A stretch of 64,000 bases of DNA. Source: Mucilaginibacter sp. UBA5151 (GTDB lineage Bacteria; Bacteroidota; Bacteroidia; Sphingobacteriales; Sphingobacteriaceae). The stretch covers positions 1-64,000 of the forward strand of contig DHXR01000047.1 of NCBI GenBank assembly GCA_002413785.1, read 5' to 3'. A program made the translations under genes and the position numbers. The first letter of the stretch is position 1, and each line of letters begins with the position of its first letter. A model generated the notes under the pieces. The model was not told the DNA's origin, did no database searches, and worked only from the letters and a program-made list of their open reading frames with translations. Below, piece after piece: positions 15,144-23,416 of the stretch.

Positions 15144-15734
15144 ATGAAGACATTATTTACTATGGTGATATTGTTAAACGTCGTCTGCTCTTTTGCACAG
15201 CATAAAACAGCCGGAAAGGACACGGTGATTCAAAAGGACACATCAAAAGAAAACAAGGACCCCCGGTATTTTTATTTATCCGGAAACACCAATGTGTTTG
15301 TAAATACCAGGGGCGGCGCTGCCAAAAGATTTTCACCTTCGATTGAGTTTGGCCGTACTTATGGTATTTTTGATATAGGTCTTGCTACCGGCAGGCTAAA
15401 TTCGATCAGTCCCGGGGGAGATACAACAAGATTCCTTGAATTCAGGCCCACGATAAATATTTTTTCGAAAGGCAGGTTTGCAGAGGCCTTATGTTTAGGC
15501 GGAGGGTATGTGTTTAAGGCTAAACAAGGTTTAATGACCGAAGTTTGCAATAGTATTAACATTAATATAACTGAAATATGGGCGATAGCAGTAGTAGAGG
15601 GCTATTATTATTTTGATGGAACAAATAACAGCCGCGGCACACAATATATGGGCTTTAACGTCACTTATAATTTTCTTCAAAAGCATAGTGTTAATATAAA
15701 TCGCAAAAAAGCGGCCCTGTTTAGCGACAAATAA
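15144..15734 (+). CDS. Secreted protein of unknown function, possibly an outer-membrane beta-barrel
   Basis: From ATG 15144 the product is 196 aa and opens with a signal peptide (MKTLFTMVILLNVVCSFAQ). The frame is open further upstream to 14970, but that part lacks any secretory logic and overlaps noncoding sequence. The mature protein has alternating hydrophobic residues and Gly/Asn turns (YFYLSGNTNVFVNTRGG, IFDIGLATGRLNSI, YYYFDGTNNSRGTQYMGFNV) ending in a strand-like VTYNFLQKHSVNI, consistent with a small porin-like barrel. I recognise no family. It has no operon partner. Confidence 0.6.
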   Translation: MKTLFTMVILLNVVCSFAQHKTAGKDTVIQKDTSKENKDPRYFYLSGNTNVFVNTRGGAAKRFSPSIEFGRTYGIFDIGLATGRLNSISPGGDTTRFLEFRPTINIFSKGRFAEALCLGGGYVFKAKQGLMTEVCNSININITEIWAIAVVEGYYYFDGTNNSRGTQYMGFNVTYNFLQKHSVNINRKKAALFSDK

Positions 15735-15740
15735 GCAAGT

Positions 15741-15850
15741 ACTAATCAGCCACCGGTAAAATAATCTACCCCTGGTATTGTGTTCCCAGTTGCGTTGATG
15801 TGCTATTGCTATTCCTTTAAGCGAAAATGTTTAGGCTATCACCTGTTTTC
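15741..15850 (-). pseudogene. Remnant of the C-terminus of an MDR-family oxidoreductase
   Basis: Read on the reverse strand with frameshift correction, this stretch gives pieces such as KQVIA, IAIAHQ, NTRG, and IILPVAD before a stop. They match the C-terminus of the fragment at 18771-19087 (KPVIAE, IVKAHQ, HTRG, KIVLLVAE). At least one base is missing after the TRG codons and a stop interrupts the sequence. It is a decayed second copy, in the same orientation, on the other side of the hexosaminidase gene. Confidence 0.6.
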
Positions 15851-15889
15851 ACATGGTGGTTCAGCCGGTTGTTTCAGGCAACAGGGGTC

Positions 15890-16215
15890 AGGGAAATCGC
15901 TTTCAAGAAAATTCCGTTGGTTTTCCAAAAGGGTTCAAATTTTGAGTGTTCGAAGTGCTAAAAATTGCAGCTATCCTCTTTGCCGATTTCGGCAGAGAGG
16001 GTCGGAGAGCGTAGCGAATCCGGGGTGAGTAGACTCGCCGACATGCATTTGCGGTAATGTCCGCCGGGTTGACTCACCCGGTCATCGCTGCGCTTGACCA
16101 CCCTCTCTGCCGAAATCGGCAAAGAGGGTAAAAAAGGTTTTGGGCATCTTTGGGTTCAACATCGGGGCTTTTGAAAAGACCGCCATAAATTTTAAAAGCG
16201 ATTTCCCAACAGGGG
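15890..16215. repeat. About 325-bp inverted-repeat element
   Basis: The left arm contains CAACAGGGGTCAGGGAAATC, then CCTCTTTGCCGATTTCGGCA and GAGAGGGTCGG...GCGTAGCGA...CCGGGGTGAGT. The right arm carries the complements in reverse order, including ACTCACCCGG, TCGCTGCGC, ACCCTCTCTGCCGAAATCGG and GCGATTTCCCAACAGGGGTC. The inner stem (15975-16127) is nearly perfect at its outer ends. No frame is convincing. It looks like a dispersed palindromic element sitting between the oxidoreductase remnant and the hexosaminidase gene. Confidence 0.75.
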
Positions 16216-16305
16216 TCTGTCAATTGTTTGTTACATAACGCAATAAAGTAAATTAAGCTTGCAGATAATTAAATTAGCCGAAATTAAGGTCTATATTTAT
16301 TTACT

Positions 16306-18639
16306 ATGAAGCTAAGTCAGAAAATCCAGGCAAAATGCATTTGGATTGCCCTAATTATCCCGGTAGTTTTAACCGTGAATACCAGTGCAGTAAAAGCACA
16401 AACAAACATTGAAGACCCGCATTTGGGGATAATCCCTGCGCCGGCATCTGTCACCAGAGATGCGGGTACATTTAATTTCAACCAGGCTACAACTATAAAA
16501 GCGGATAATCCAAAGGATAAGTCGGTTGTTTGGTTTCGAAATTTTATCGCAGAGAACCTGCACTTCCATAACAAAATAGCTAAATACTATTCAAAAGGAA
16601 AATCTTCAAAAGGTACAGGGATCTATCTTACCGCAAAAGGTTCGGCAAAGCTGCCAAATGAGGGGTATAAACTAACTATAACGCCACACAGGATTACCAT
16701 TATTGGTAAGGGGGCGGGCTTGTTCTATGGCATTCAAACGCTGATACAGTTACTCCCCGTTGAACATTCAGGCACTCAAAAATTACCATGCGCAACTATC
16801 ACGGATGCACCCAGATTTGGATACAGGGGCATGATGCTGGATGTTTCGCGGCACTTTTTCACCGTAAAGCAGGTTGAAAAAGTTATAGAAATAATGGCTG
16901 AGTATAAGCTCAATAATTTTCACTGGCATTTGGTGGACGGACAGGGATGGCGGATAGAAATAAAGAAATATCCCAAGCTGACCGAAGTTGGGGCATACCG
17001 GATGCAAACCATGTTCGGAAGCAACCGCGATTGGCCCGACCAGCTTTCGTACGGCGGCTTTTATACCCAGGATGACATTCGCGAAGTGGTAAAATTTGCC
17101 GCCGACCGCTATATCAATGTTATCCCCGAAATTGAAATGCCTGCACACTCTGATGCCGCATTAAGGGCCTATCCCGAATTAAGGTGTGATACGCCGGCCG
17201 GTAAACCTGCGGCCCGGGGCGTTAAAACCATTTACTGCCCTACCGAAGAAACATTCACTTTCCTTGAAAACGTGCTGACTGAAGTGATGGCGCTTTTTCC
17301 AAGTAAATATATTCATATCGGCGGTGACGAAGCCGGTAAACAGCCATGGGTTGAATCGGCATTTTGCCAGAGTTTAATAAAAGAAAAGGGCCTTAAAGAC
17401 GAGCGTGAACTGCAAAGCTATTTCATCCAAAGGATAGAGAAATTCATAAACTCAAAAGGCCGCAGTATTGTTGGCTGGGACGAAATACTGGAGGGCGGCC
17501 TTGCGCCAAATGCTACAGTAATGAGCTGGACGGGAGAAGACGGTGGAATTGCCGCGGCAAAGCAGAAGCATAATGTTATTATGACGCCACAAACCACCGG
17601 CAACTATTTTGATCACTATCAAAGCAGATCGCCGCAGGAACCGGTATCTTTTGGGAGGTATGCAACATTGGAGGAAACTTATAATTATGATCCGGTATCT
17701 AAAAAACTGTCGCCCGATGAACAACAATATATTATAGGCACCCAGGGAAACCTTTGGACCGAATACGTGCCGACAGTTGCTAAACTTCAGTACCAAATTT
17801 TCCCAAGGCTTTTTGCCCTGTCGGAAGTAGCATGGAGCAAAGTGGAAAATAAAAGTTACACCAATTTTTCCGGATTAAGGCTGGCCAAACATTTTGCACG
17901 GCTGGATGCTATGGATTATAACTACAGGGTGCCTACCGCTTTAACGGTTATTGATACCGTGGTTATTGGTCCGCAGTTTGTTGATACTTTAACATCGGTA
18001 GTGCCGGGCGCTAAAATATATTATACCCTTAACGGCCGTGATCCGCTGGATACTGACCTGGAATATGACGGGCCATTAACGTTTTATATCCCTGAAAATG
18101 AAAAGCGTGAGTTAAGGACCAGGGTTATTACGCCCTCGGGAAGAAGAAGCATTGCTACCCGTACGCTAATGGTTAACCGGCCTTTGTTGCCCGCCATAAA
18201 TTATTCGGCAAACACGCATGGGTTAAAGTATAAGATAATGACAGGAAATTTTACGGCGCCTGATCAACTTACCTATGTTACAGCAAAAGATTCCGGGGTG
18301 ATGGTTAAACCGGATGCGGAACAATTTAAAAAAGACAATCCAAATTTTGGAGTTGTTTATAGTGGCATTATAAATGTACCGGCAGATGGCGCATATAATT
18401 TTTCGTTGTCGGCCTACAACACAGCGGAATTATTTATTGATGGTGAAAAACTAACAGAAAGCGAATATGTTATTCCGCTTGCAAAGGGCTTTCATACAAT
18501 CAGGATCAATTATATATACAATGCGCCTGCTGTAACCACAGGGACATTTCGCGCCAGGCAAAATCCGCTCAGGGTTTTTGTTACGGAACCCGGAACATTT
18601 GTTAAGAAAGAATTAGATGCGGCTAATATTTATAATTAA
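16306..18639 (+). CDS. Secreted beta-N-acetylhexosaminidase (GH20)
   Basis: The product is 777 aa. Residues 1-32 are a signal peptide ending near AVKAQT. A GH20b-type N-terminal domain (about 38-165) precedes the catalytic barrel, which shows FHWHLVDGQGWRIEIKKYP and the acid/assisting pair Asp341-Glu342 in HIGGDEAGK; a later GTQGNLWTEYV carries the tryptophan of the substrate pocket. A chitobiase/hexosaminidase C-terminal domain (KIYYTLNGRDPLD) and a terminal PA14-like region (VYSGIINVPADGAYNFSLSA, TAELFIDGEKL) follow. It removes terminal GlcNAc or GalNAc from chitin fragments or glycans in the periplasm or outside the cell. It is monocistronic, with a strong terminator after it. Confidence 0.95.
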   Translation: MKLSQKIQAKCIWIALIIPVVLTVNTSAVKAQTNIEDPHLGIIPAPASVTRDAGTFNFNQATTIKADNPKDKSVVWFRNFIAENLHFHNKIAKYYSKGKSSKGTGIYLTAKGSAKLPNEGYKLTITPHRITIIGKGAGLFYGIQTLIQLLPVEHSGTQKLPCATITDAPRFGYRGMMLDVSRHFFTVKQVEKVIEIMAEYKLNNFHWHLVDGQGWRIEIKKYPKLTEVGAYRMQTMFGSNRDWPDQLSYGGFYTQDDIREVVKFAADRYINVIPEIEMPAHSDAALRAYPELRCDTPAGKPAARGVKTIYCPTEETFTFLENVLTEVMALFPSKYIHIGGDEAGKQPWVESAFCQSLIKEKGLKDERELQSYFIQRIEKFINSKGRSIVGWDEILEGGLAPNATVMSWTGEDGGIAAAKQKHNVIMTPQTTGNYFDHYQSRSPQEPVSFGRYATLEETYNYDPVSKKLSPDEQQYIIGTQGNLWTEYVPTVAKLQYQIFPRLFALSEVAWSKVENKSYTNFSGLRLAKHFARLDAMDYNYRVPTALTVIDTVVIGPQFVDTLTSVVPGAKIYYTLNGRDPLDTDLEYDGPLTFYIPENEKRELRTRVITPSGRRSIATRTLMVNRPLLPAINYSANTHGLKYKIMTGNFTAPDQLTYVTAKDSGVMVKPDAEQFKKDNPNFGVVYSGIINVPADGAYNFSLSAYNTAELFIDGEKLTESEYVIPLAKGFHTIRINYIYNAPAVTTGTFRARQNPLRVFVTEPGTFVKKELDAANIYN

Positions 18640-18706
18640 ACGCTTTAGAGAGGCAAGAATCAAGAGCAAAGAACCAAGAACCAAGATCGAAAAGCAGAAA
18701 AATAAA

Positions 18707-18758
18707 CCCCCACGCCCGTTCAAGCGTTTCGCTTGAACGGGCGTGGGGGCATTTTTTC
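18707..18758 (+). terminator. Strong hairpin with T-run after the hexosaminidase gene
   Basis: CCCCCACGCCCGTTCAAGCG at 18707-18726 is perfectly complementary to 18730-18749, giving a 20-bp stem with a TTT loop, followed by ATTTTTTC on the + strand. It fits a Rho-independent terminator for the hexosaminidase gene. The same CGCCCGTTCAAGCG motif occurs in the flanks of the restriction-modification island, so this is a dispersed repeat used as, or mistaken for, a terminator. Confidence 0.8.
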
Positions 18759-18770
18759 ATTAAACAACAA

Positions 18771-19087
18771 CTATTCCGCCACCAGTAAAACTATCTTACC
18801 CCCTGGTATGGCCCCCTTCGCTCAGTTGATGGGCTTTTACAATTTCTTTGAGGGGCAATATTTCAGCTATCACCGGTTTTAATTTGCCGGCATCTATCAG
18901 TTCAGCTAATTGTTTCAAATTTTCAGGAACAGATTGCACCATATACTGAACACCCCGTATCCCTTTCGCTTTTAGCCTTGTGGCAAAAACTTTTACCAGT
19001 ACATCGTCCGGATTGATTGCCGGTTCAGCCACATTTTCTTCATATTTTAATTCTTCCGGGCCACCGTATAAAAAACTTTATAATTCT
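18771..19087 (-). pseudogene. MDR-family (quinone oxidoreductase-like) gene wreck with internal deletion and frameshift
   Basis: On the reverse strand the frame gives YGGPEELKYEENVAEPAINP and DDVLVKVFAT, the opening of a zinc-type alcohol dehydrogenase/quinone oxidoreductase, joined directly to RLKAKGIRGVQYMVQ, QLAELIDAGKLKPVIAEILP and AHQLSEGGHTRG, the family's C-terminus. The NADPH-binding middle, roughly 200 residues, is gone without change of frame. An extra G in the run at 18799-18803 causes a stop after HTRG; removing it restores KIVLLVAE and a stop at 18771. The first codons are also decayed. A second remnant of the same C-terminus lies at 15741-15850. Confidence 0.75.
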
Positions 19088-19119
19088 AACTTTGTTAATA
19101 AGGTGATCAATTGTTTTTT

Positions 19120-19359
19120 ATGAAAACGAAGGTGTTTATTATTGCAGTAAGCCTGTACATCATCCTGTTTTTGATAACATGGAATTCGGCTTCCCTGATA
19201 CCGTTAAGCTTCATTTTGTTTGCATTTTCCCCTTTTATCATTGTTGGGATGATTTATTTAGTTTTAAAGGAACAAGGTTTTAAGTATCCTGAACTGGGCG
19301 AAAAGGATGAATGGGGCTACCTGGATAAAAAGAAATGTGAGATGGGTTTATTGGGATGA
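19120..19359 (+). CDS. Small two-helix membrane protein of unknown function
   Basis: From ATG 19120 (TTG 19111 is the other option) the product is 79 aa. Two hydrophobic segments, VFIIAVSLYIILFLITW and SFILFAFSPFIIVGMIYLVL, are followed by a charged tail (FKYPELGEKDEWGYLDKKK). Small proteins with this pattern occur often in Bacteroidota as unnamed inner-membrane proteins. It is divergent from the oxidoreductase wreck. Confidence 0.6.
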   Translation: MKTKVFIIAVSLYIILFLITWNSASLIPLSFILFAFSPFIIVGMIYLVLKEQGFKYPELGEKDEWGYLDKKKCEMGLLG

Positions 19360-19406
19360 CCAGTCCACGTCTTTTTGCAAAAAAAGCCCGGCCTCCGTTT
19401 CGGTAG

Positions 19407-19653
19407 CCAGGAAAATCGCGTTTAAAAAGCGAATGCCCCCGAGGGGCTACCCGTTTGTAGCATTCGATTATCCACCAGGCAATTGCCCCGTCAGGGGGCT
19501 ACCCTTCGCGAATAGGTAACCCCTGACCGGGTAATATTTTGTTGTGATTTCTTTTTCTACAAACAGGAGCCCCTGACGGGGCATGAATAGCTGGTGAATT
19601 TCCCGTCAGAATATGATACCTTAAGCTTTAATTATTTAAAAGCGATTTCCCTG
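19407..19653. repeat. About 245-bp dispersed noncoding repeat, copy 2 (inverted)
   Basis: This is the reverse-complement partner of 419-663. It contains the palindromic strings GCCCCTGACGGGGC, TTGCCCCGTCAGGGGGCTAC and GTAACCCCTGACCGGGTAAT in the same relative order. The gap 19360-19722 holds nothing else I can name. Confidence 0.85.
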
Positions 19654-19722
19654 TTTTGGTAGCCTGAAGGACGATATAAACCAAATAATTTGGTTATATG
19701 TAAAGCGATCTAACCGGGTTCA

Positions 19723-20184
19723 TCAAAATTTATCGTCATTAACCTCAATCCAGATATTGTCCGGGTCCTGTAAATAAACCTGTTTAACGCCATCCGGCCG
19801 TAGCTGAGGTGTTTTCGAGTCCTGCTTCCAGTTGCCGTATTTCACGTGCAGTTCATCAAGGTGTTTGGTGAATTCCAGCAAGTTGGGCACGGTATAGGCA
19901 AAATGCGAGTTGATGTCGTGCTGCGTTACTTCGGCAGCGCCTTGTATCAAATGCAGTTGGGTATGCGCTCCGGTGCGCAGCCAAACGTGTTTGCCATCAT
20001 GGAAAGGCTCCGGGATCACTTTAAGCAGCATCACATTTTCATAAAAATCCGCGCTTGTTTTCAGGTCCTTTACATACAATGCAATATGATCTGCCTGCGG
20101 ACCATCCTGTGCCAAAGCATTAAAGGCCATTCCCGTCAGGGTAAACAGAAAGAGAAACGTAAAAACGGTGGTTTTTTTTATCAT
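19723..20184 (-). CDS. Exported VOC-family (glyoxalase-like) protein
   Basis: The product is 153 aa. A signal peptide (KTTVFTFLFLFTLTGMAFNALAQ) precedes one vicinal-oxygen-chelate domain: ADHIALYVKDLKTSADFYEN with an N-terminal His ligand, HTQLHLI in the middle, and YLQDPDNIWIEVND with the final Glu ligand. VOC enzymes bind a divalent metal and act as lyases, isomerases or dioxygenases; an exported single-domain form has no assigned substrate. It is separated from the upstream aldo-keto reductase gene on the same strand by 72 bp with a hairpin. Confidence 0.85.
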   Translation of the reverse strand: MIKKTTVFTFLFLFTLTGMAFNALAQDGPQADHIALYVKDLKTSADFYENVMLLKVIPEPFHDGKHVWLRTGAHTQLHLIQGAAEVTQHDINSHFAYTVPNLLEFTKHLDELHVKYGNWKQDSKTPQLRPDGVKQVYLQDPDNIWIEVNDDKF

Positions 20185-20223
20185 CGGTTATTGGTTTGTA
20201 AATACCTGTTTTGCCTCACCCAA

Positions 20224-20242
20224 CCCTCTCCAAAGGAGAGGG
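20224..20242. terminator. Hairpin CCCTCTCC-AAA-GGAGAGGG
   Basis: A perfect 8-bp stem with an AAA loop lies between the aldo-keto reductase stop and the VOC gene start. A short T-run follows only on the + strand, opposite to both genes. It is also a common dispersed repeat in this group, so terminator function is uncertain. Confidence 0.4.
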
Positions 20243-20256
20243 CTTTTGGGCGTGCC

Positions 20257-21252
20257 TTATTTCAGAATTTCATTGATCCGTTTCAGCTCCTCTTCGCTGA
20301 ATGTGGTGTTTTTGATGCAGCCAATTGAATCGGTAACCTGTTCGGGCCTGCTTGCGCCGATGAGCACAGATGTGATCCGTTTATCCTTCAATATCCACGA
20401 TAACGCCAGTTGCGCCAGGTTTTGCCCGCGTTCTTTAGCAATTTCATTTAACAGCCTTGCCTGCGAAATTTTATCATCTGATACCGCATCCTCTTCAATG
20501 GCCCCGTTGCCGCGGTGTGTTGCGGCCCTTGAACCTTCGGGGATACCGTGCAGGTATTTATTGGTTAAAAGCCCTTGCGCCAGCGGCGAAAACGGGATAC
20601 AGCCAACGCCTGTTTCTCCGAGTACATCCAGTAACCCATCTTCTACCCAGCGGTCGAACATGGAGTATTTGGGCTGGTGAATTAAGCAGGGGGTGCCCAG
20701 CTCCTTTAAAATTGCAATGGCCTTTCTCGCTTCTGCCGGCTGATAGCTGGATATGCCAACATAAAGGGCTTTCCCCTGGCGTACGATCAGGTCGAGCGCC
20801 GTCATCGTTTCTTCCAGCGGGGTTTCGGGGTCTGGACGGTGGTGATAAAATATATCTACATAATCCAGGCCCATTCTTTTCAAACTCTGGTCAAGGCTTG
20901 CTACCAGATATTTTTTTGAACCCATGTCGCCATAAGGGCCATCCCACATGGGCCAGCCTGCTTTTGTTGAAATAATCAACTCGTCGCGGTAGCTTTTAAA
21001 GTCATCCTTAAAAAGTTTACCAAAATTTTCCTCTGCCGATCCCGGTGGCGGGCCGTAATTATTTGCCAGGTCGAAATGGGTAATTCCGCTGTCAAAAGCT
21101 AACCGCAATATATTGCGCGCGTTTTCAAGCCGGTCAATATCGCCGAAATTATGCCATAGCCCCAGGGAAACTGCGGGCAGCTTCAGTCCGCTGTTTCCGC
21201 AGCGGCGGTATTCCATGCCCTGGTACCTTTGTGTATTTGCCAAATAGTTCAT
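20257..21252 (-). CDS. Aldo-keto reductase, YghZ/Gpr-like
   Basis: The product is 331 aa. Motifs are those of the AKR14-type YghZ branch: YRRCGNSGLKLPAVSLGLWH at the start, FDLANNYGPPPGSAEENFGK with the catalytic Asp/Tyr, STKAGWPMWDGPYGDMGSKK with the catalytic Lys, LDYVDIFYHHRPDPETPLEE, and the cofactor segment VLIGASRPEQVTDSI. E. coli YghZ reduces L-glyceraldehyde 3-phosphate and methylglyoxal with NADPH, so a detoxifying role is likely. It is cytoplasmic. An apparent -7 box lies 27 bp upstream of the ATG at 21252. Confidence 0.92.
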   Translation of the reverse strand: MNYLANTQRYQGMEYRRCGNSGLKLPAVSLGLWHNFGDIDRLENARNILRLAFDSGITHFDLANNYGPPPGSAEENFGKLFKDDFKSYRDELIISTKAGWPMWDGPYGDMGSKKYLVASLDQSLKRMGLDYVDIFYHHRPDPETPLEETMTALDLIVRQGKALYVGISSYQPAEARKAIAILKELGTPCLIHQPKYSMFDRWVEDGLLDVLGETGVGCIPFSPLAQGLLTNKYLHGIPEGSRAATHRGNGAIEEDAVSDDKISQARLLNEIAKERGQNLAQLALSWILKDKRITSVLIGASRPEQVTDSIGCIKNTTFSEEELKRINEILK

Positions 21253-21278
21253 ATAAAAACAATTTAATTATTAATATT

Positions 21279-21286
21279 CAAATTTA
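21279..21286 (-). promoter_or_regulatory. Putative -7 box for the aldo-keto reductase gene
   Basis: On the reverse strand the sequence is TAAATTTG, an exact fit to the Bacteroidota TAnnTTTG -7 element, 27 bp before the start codon. No good TTTG -33 box is seen at the proper distance, so support is partial. Confidence 0.35.
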
Positions 21287-21434
21287 GATTGAAGGGTATT
21301 TATTGAGAAAGCAGATAGTCGTCAAAGATAAAAGAACAAACGATTGATTCACCAAAAGACGGTAACGATTTGTTTACTGAACTAAAAAAAGCGGATAACA
21401 GAAATTGTTAGCCGGAAACACCGTCAATCCCGCC

Positions 21435-22244
21435 CTATCTCAAATAATACTCCGGCCTCCTGTCATTCAGCAAATCATTATAGGCGTTAAAATATTTATC
21501 CCTTGTAAGCAATGGGTCAATTTGCAGCGTGATGACCCGCTCTTCTGTTTTACCCGCCTGTTCAATAGCTTCGCCGGTGAAATTGTAAAGCACTGAGCCG
21601 CCTGTAAAAGTAAGCGATTGTGTGCTGCCATCTTCCAGCTGCCGGGTTTCGGTGCCGCAGCGGTTGGCTACTGCCACAAATACTTTGTTTTCGAGCGCCC
21701 TTGCCGGCATACCGATCCGCCATACATCCGATATTAGGTTTGAGGGGCAGGCAATCACATCTGCGCCAAGCAAAGCCAGGCTCCGGGCCGCCTCGGGGTA
21801 GCGCCAGTCGTTGCAGATCATCACCCCAACCTTACAGTCATTAAAAGGGTGTTGTACGATAAAAAACCCTGAATCCCCCGCCTCAAAACATTGTTTCTCG
21901 CGGTAAAACAGGTGCGTCTTGCGATAAATTCTGACCGCGCCGTCAGGAAGGGCGATGAGGGCCGAATTATAAACCTTATTCCCGCTTTTCTCAGCAAAAC
22001 CAGCAATCACCATGGCCTGATGGGCCGCAGCCAATTGTTTGAAAAAGGCAATACTTTCCCCGTCAGGCCCTTCGGCTGCGCCAAAAGCTTCTTCTTTTGA
22101 TAAAAAGGAATAACCTGTTGTACATAATTCGGGCAAGACAATAATATCGGTTGTTATGCCTTCAAGCAGATGGCCAATTTGTTTCAGGTTGCCGGTTGGG
22201 TTGCCCAACCAGGGCGTAAATTGAACGAGGCTGATGTTTAACAT
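21435..22244 (-). CDS. Nitrilase-superfamily carbon-nitrogen hydrolase
   Basis: From ATG 22244 (MLNISLVQFTPWLGN, the usual opening) the product is 269 aa; an upstream in-frame codon at 22289 would add 15 non-conserved residues. The catalytic triad is visible: Glu in IIVLPELCTTGYSF, Lys in IYRKTHLFYREK, and Cys in VGVMICNDWRYPEAAR. These enzymes hydrolyse amide or nitrile C-N bonds; small stand-alone members include omega-amidases and N-carbamoyl-amine hydrolases. The substrate is not evident. It is cytoplasmic and follows the VTT membrane-protein gene on the same strand. Confidence 0.88.
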   Translation of the reverse strand: MLNISLVQFTPWLGNPTGNLKQIGHLLEGITTDIIVLPELCTTGYSFLSKEEAFGAAEGPDGESIAFFKQLAAAHQAMVIAGFAEKSGNKVYNSALIALPDGAVRIYRKTHLFYREKQCFEAGDSGFFIVQHPFNDCKVGVMICNDWRYPEAARSLALLGADVIACPSNLISDVWRIGMPARALENKVFVAVANRCGTETRQLEDGSTQSLTFTGGSVLYNFTGEAIEQAGKTEERVITLQIDPLLTRDKYFNAYNDLLNDRRPEYYLR

Positions 22245-22285
22245 ACGAGGATGGATTAAATGCGAGGTAAAAATATCATTTTCTA

Positions 22286-22900
22286 TCAATCATCAATCGC
22301 ATTATGGCTCTTCCATATCATAAAGTTTAGCAGGAATTTTTTCTTTTGGATCAGCGAACGCCAGTCTATAAATAAAACAAGACAAACAAGGAGTAATCCG
22401 ATCAATAAACTTATCATTGATGACCACGATAATGTACCTGACATTATGTCTTCGGCGTGCGTTGCTGCATATTTCCCCAAATGTACCGTGATGGCATCGC
22501 TTGTAAATTTACCGATGAAAAACGCCGGAATAATATACAGGGCGTTTATCCTTGCCATGCCGCTTGCCAAAAATAAAGGGGTTGTAGGAAGCGGTAGCAA
22601 TGAGTAAGTAACAATTGCCAGCTGCCCCTTCCAACCCTTCTCTTTCATTTTTTCGCCCAGAAACTGCACGTCTTCATTTTTCGAACGCTTAAAAATTTTA
22701 CCGGCCAGCAAAGGGATATATAGAGTAAGGACATACCTGCCAAAAATGGAGCCCGCAACGCCAGTTACAATAACAAGCCAGATGTTTAAACCGAACATGA
22801 TCTGAAAAAAGACCATGATGGTAAATGCCGGAGGAAACGGGAAAGGCACTACGTCAAACAAAAAGGCCCCGGTAAAAACCAACAGGTACTCCCACCACAT
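22286..22900 (-). CDS. VTT/SNARE-associated-like membrane protein
   Basis: The product is 204 aa with about five hydrophobic segments. The region PFPPAFTIMVFFQIMFG, the glycine-rich VTGVAGSIFGRYVLTLY, and the LLPLPTTPLFLASGMARIN loop resemble the VTT (DedA-like) family of inner-membrane proteins, which have membrane re-entrant loops and are linked to lipid scrambling and proton-coupled transport. Exact function is unknown. It lies 41 bp upstream of the nitrilase gene on the same strand, so they may be cotranscribed. Confidence 0.7.
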   Translation of the reverse strand: MWWEYLLVFTGAFLFDVVPFPFPPAFTIMVFFQIMFGLNIWLVIVTGVAGSIFGRYVLTLYIPLLAGKIFKRSKNEDVQFLGEKMKEKGWKGQLAIVTYSLLPLPTTPLFLASGMARINALYIIPAFFIGKFTSDAITVHLGKYAATHAEDIMSGTLSWSSMISLLIGLLLVCLVLFIDWRSLIQKKKFLLNFMIWKSHNAIDD

Positions 22901-22987
22901 ATTTTTACTGTTTTTTTGCCCTGTTATTCAGGGAGAGTAAAGATACATTTAATCTGTTTAATTAGCCCGGTACCGCTGTGCGCCTTT

Positions 22988-23371
22988 TTAGATTTTCTGC
23001 AATTGCAGGTTTGTATCAAGGGTTAACATCGTAAGGGCATCGTGGTTGATGACCAGGATCTTTTTGCCGTTGACCGAAACAATGCCCTCCTTAACCAATT
23101 CGTTAATCACCCTGAATACAGTTTCATAAGTAGAACCTGCAAAAGATGCAAGGTCATGCCGCGAAAGTTCAATCCCGATAATCCCGCCATCTTTTGTTCC
23201 GAATTGTTGTTGTAAAGAAATCAGCGCCTGGGCTATGCGGCCTTTTACGGGCATGTGGGCCATATTGCGCATTTTTTTTTCGGCTTCCTGTAGCTCCGAT
23301 GCAAAAAACATCATAAAGTTATAGGTAAGGCCCGTGTTTACCCGGAGAGTGGAGTCAAAAAACCCCAACAC
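22988..23371 (-). pseudogene. Crp/Fnr-family regulator remnant lacking its sensor domain
   Basis: The readable product (127 aa from GTG 23371) contains the end of the dimerisation helix (LTYNFMMFFASELQEAEKKM) and a complete winged helix with the recognition region ELSRHDLASFAGSTYETVFR and VINELVKEGIV. The N-terminal cyclic-nucleotide-binding beta barrel of about 100 residues is missing. Upstream the frame stays open for only about 15 more codons before a stop, and the OmpA gene end lies 45 bp away, so there is no room for the rest. A short DNA-binding protein could still be made. Confidence 0.65.
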
Positions 23372-23416
23372 AGCAAGGCCCTTTTTAATAAGGGCCCTGC
23401 GCGATGGAAATATTTT

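Noticed and set aside
15780..16028. Forward frame of 82 aa
   Set aside because: It covers the oxidoreductase remnant antisense and one arm of the large stem-loop element.
19307..19519. Forward frame of 70 aa
   Set aside because: It overlaps the small membrane-protein gene in another frame and then runs into the dispersed repeat.
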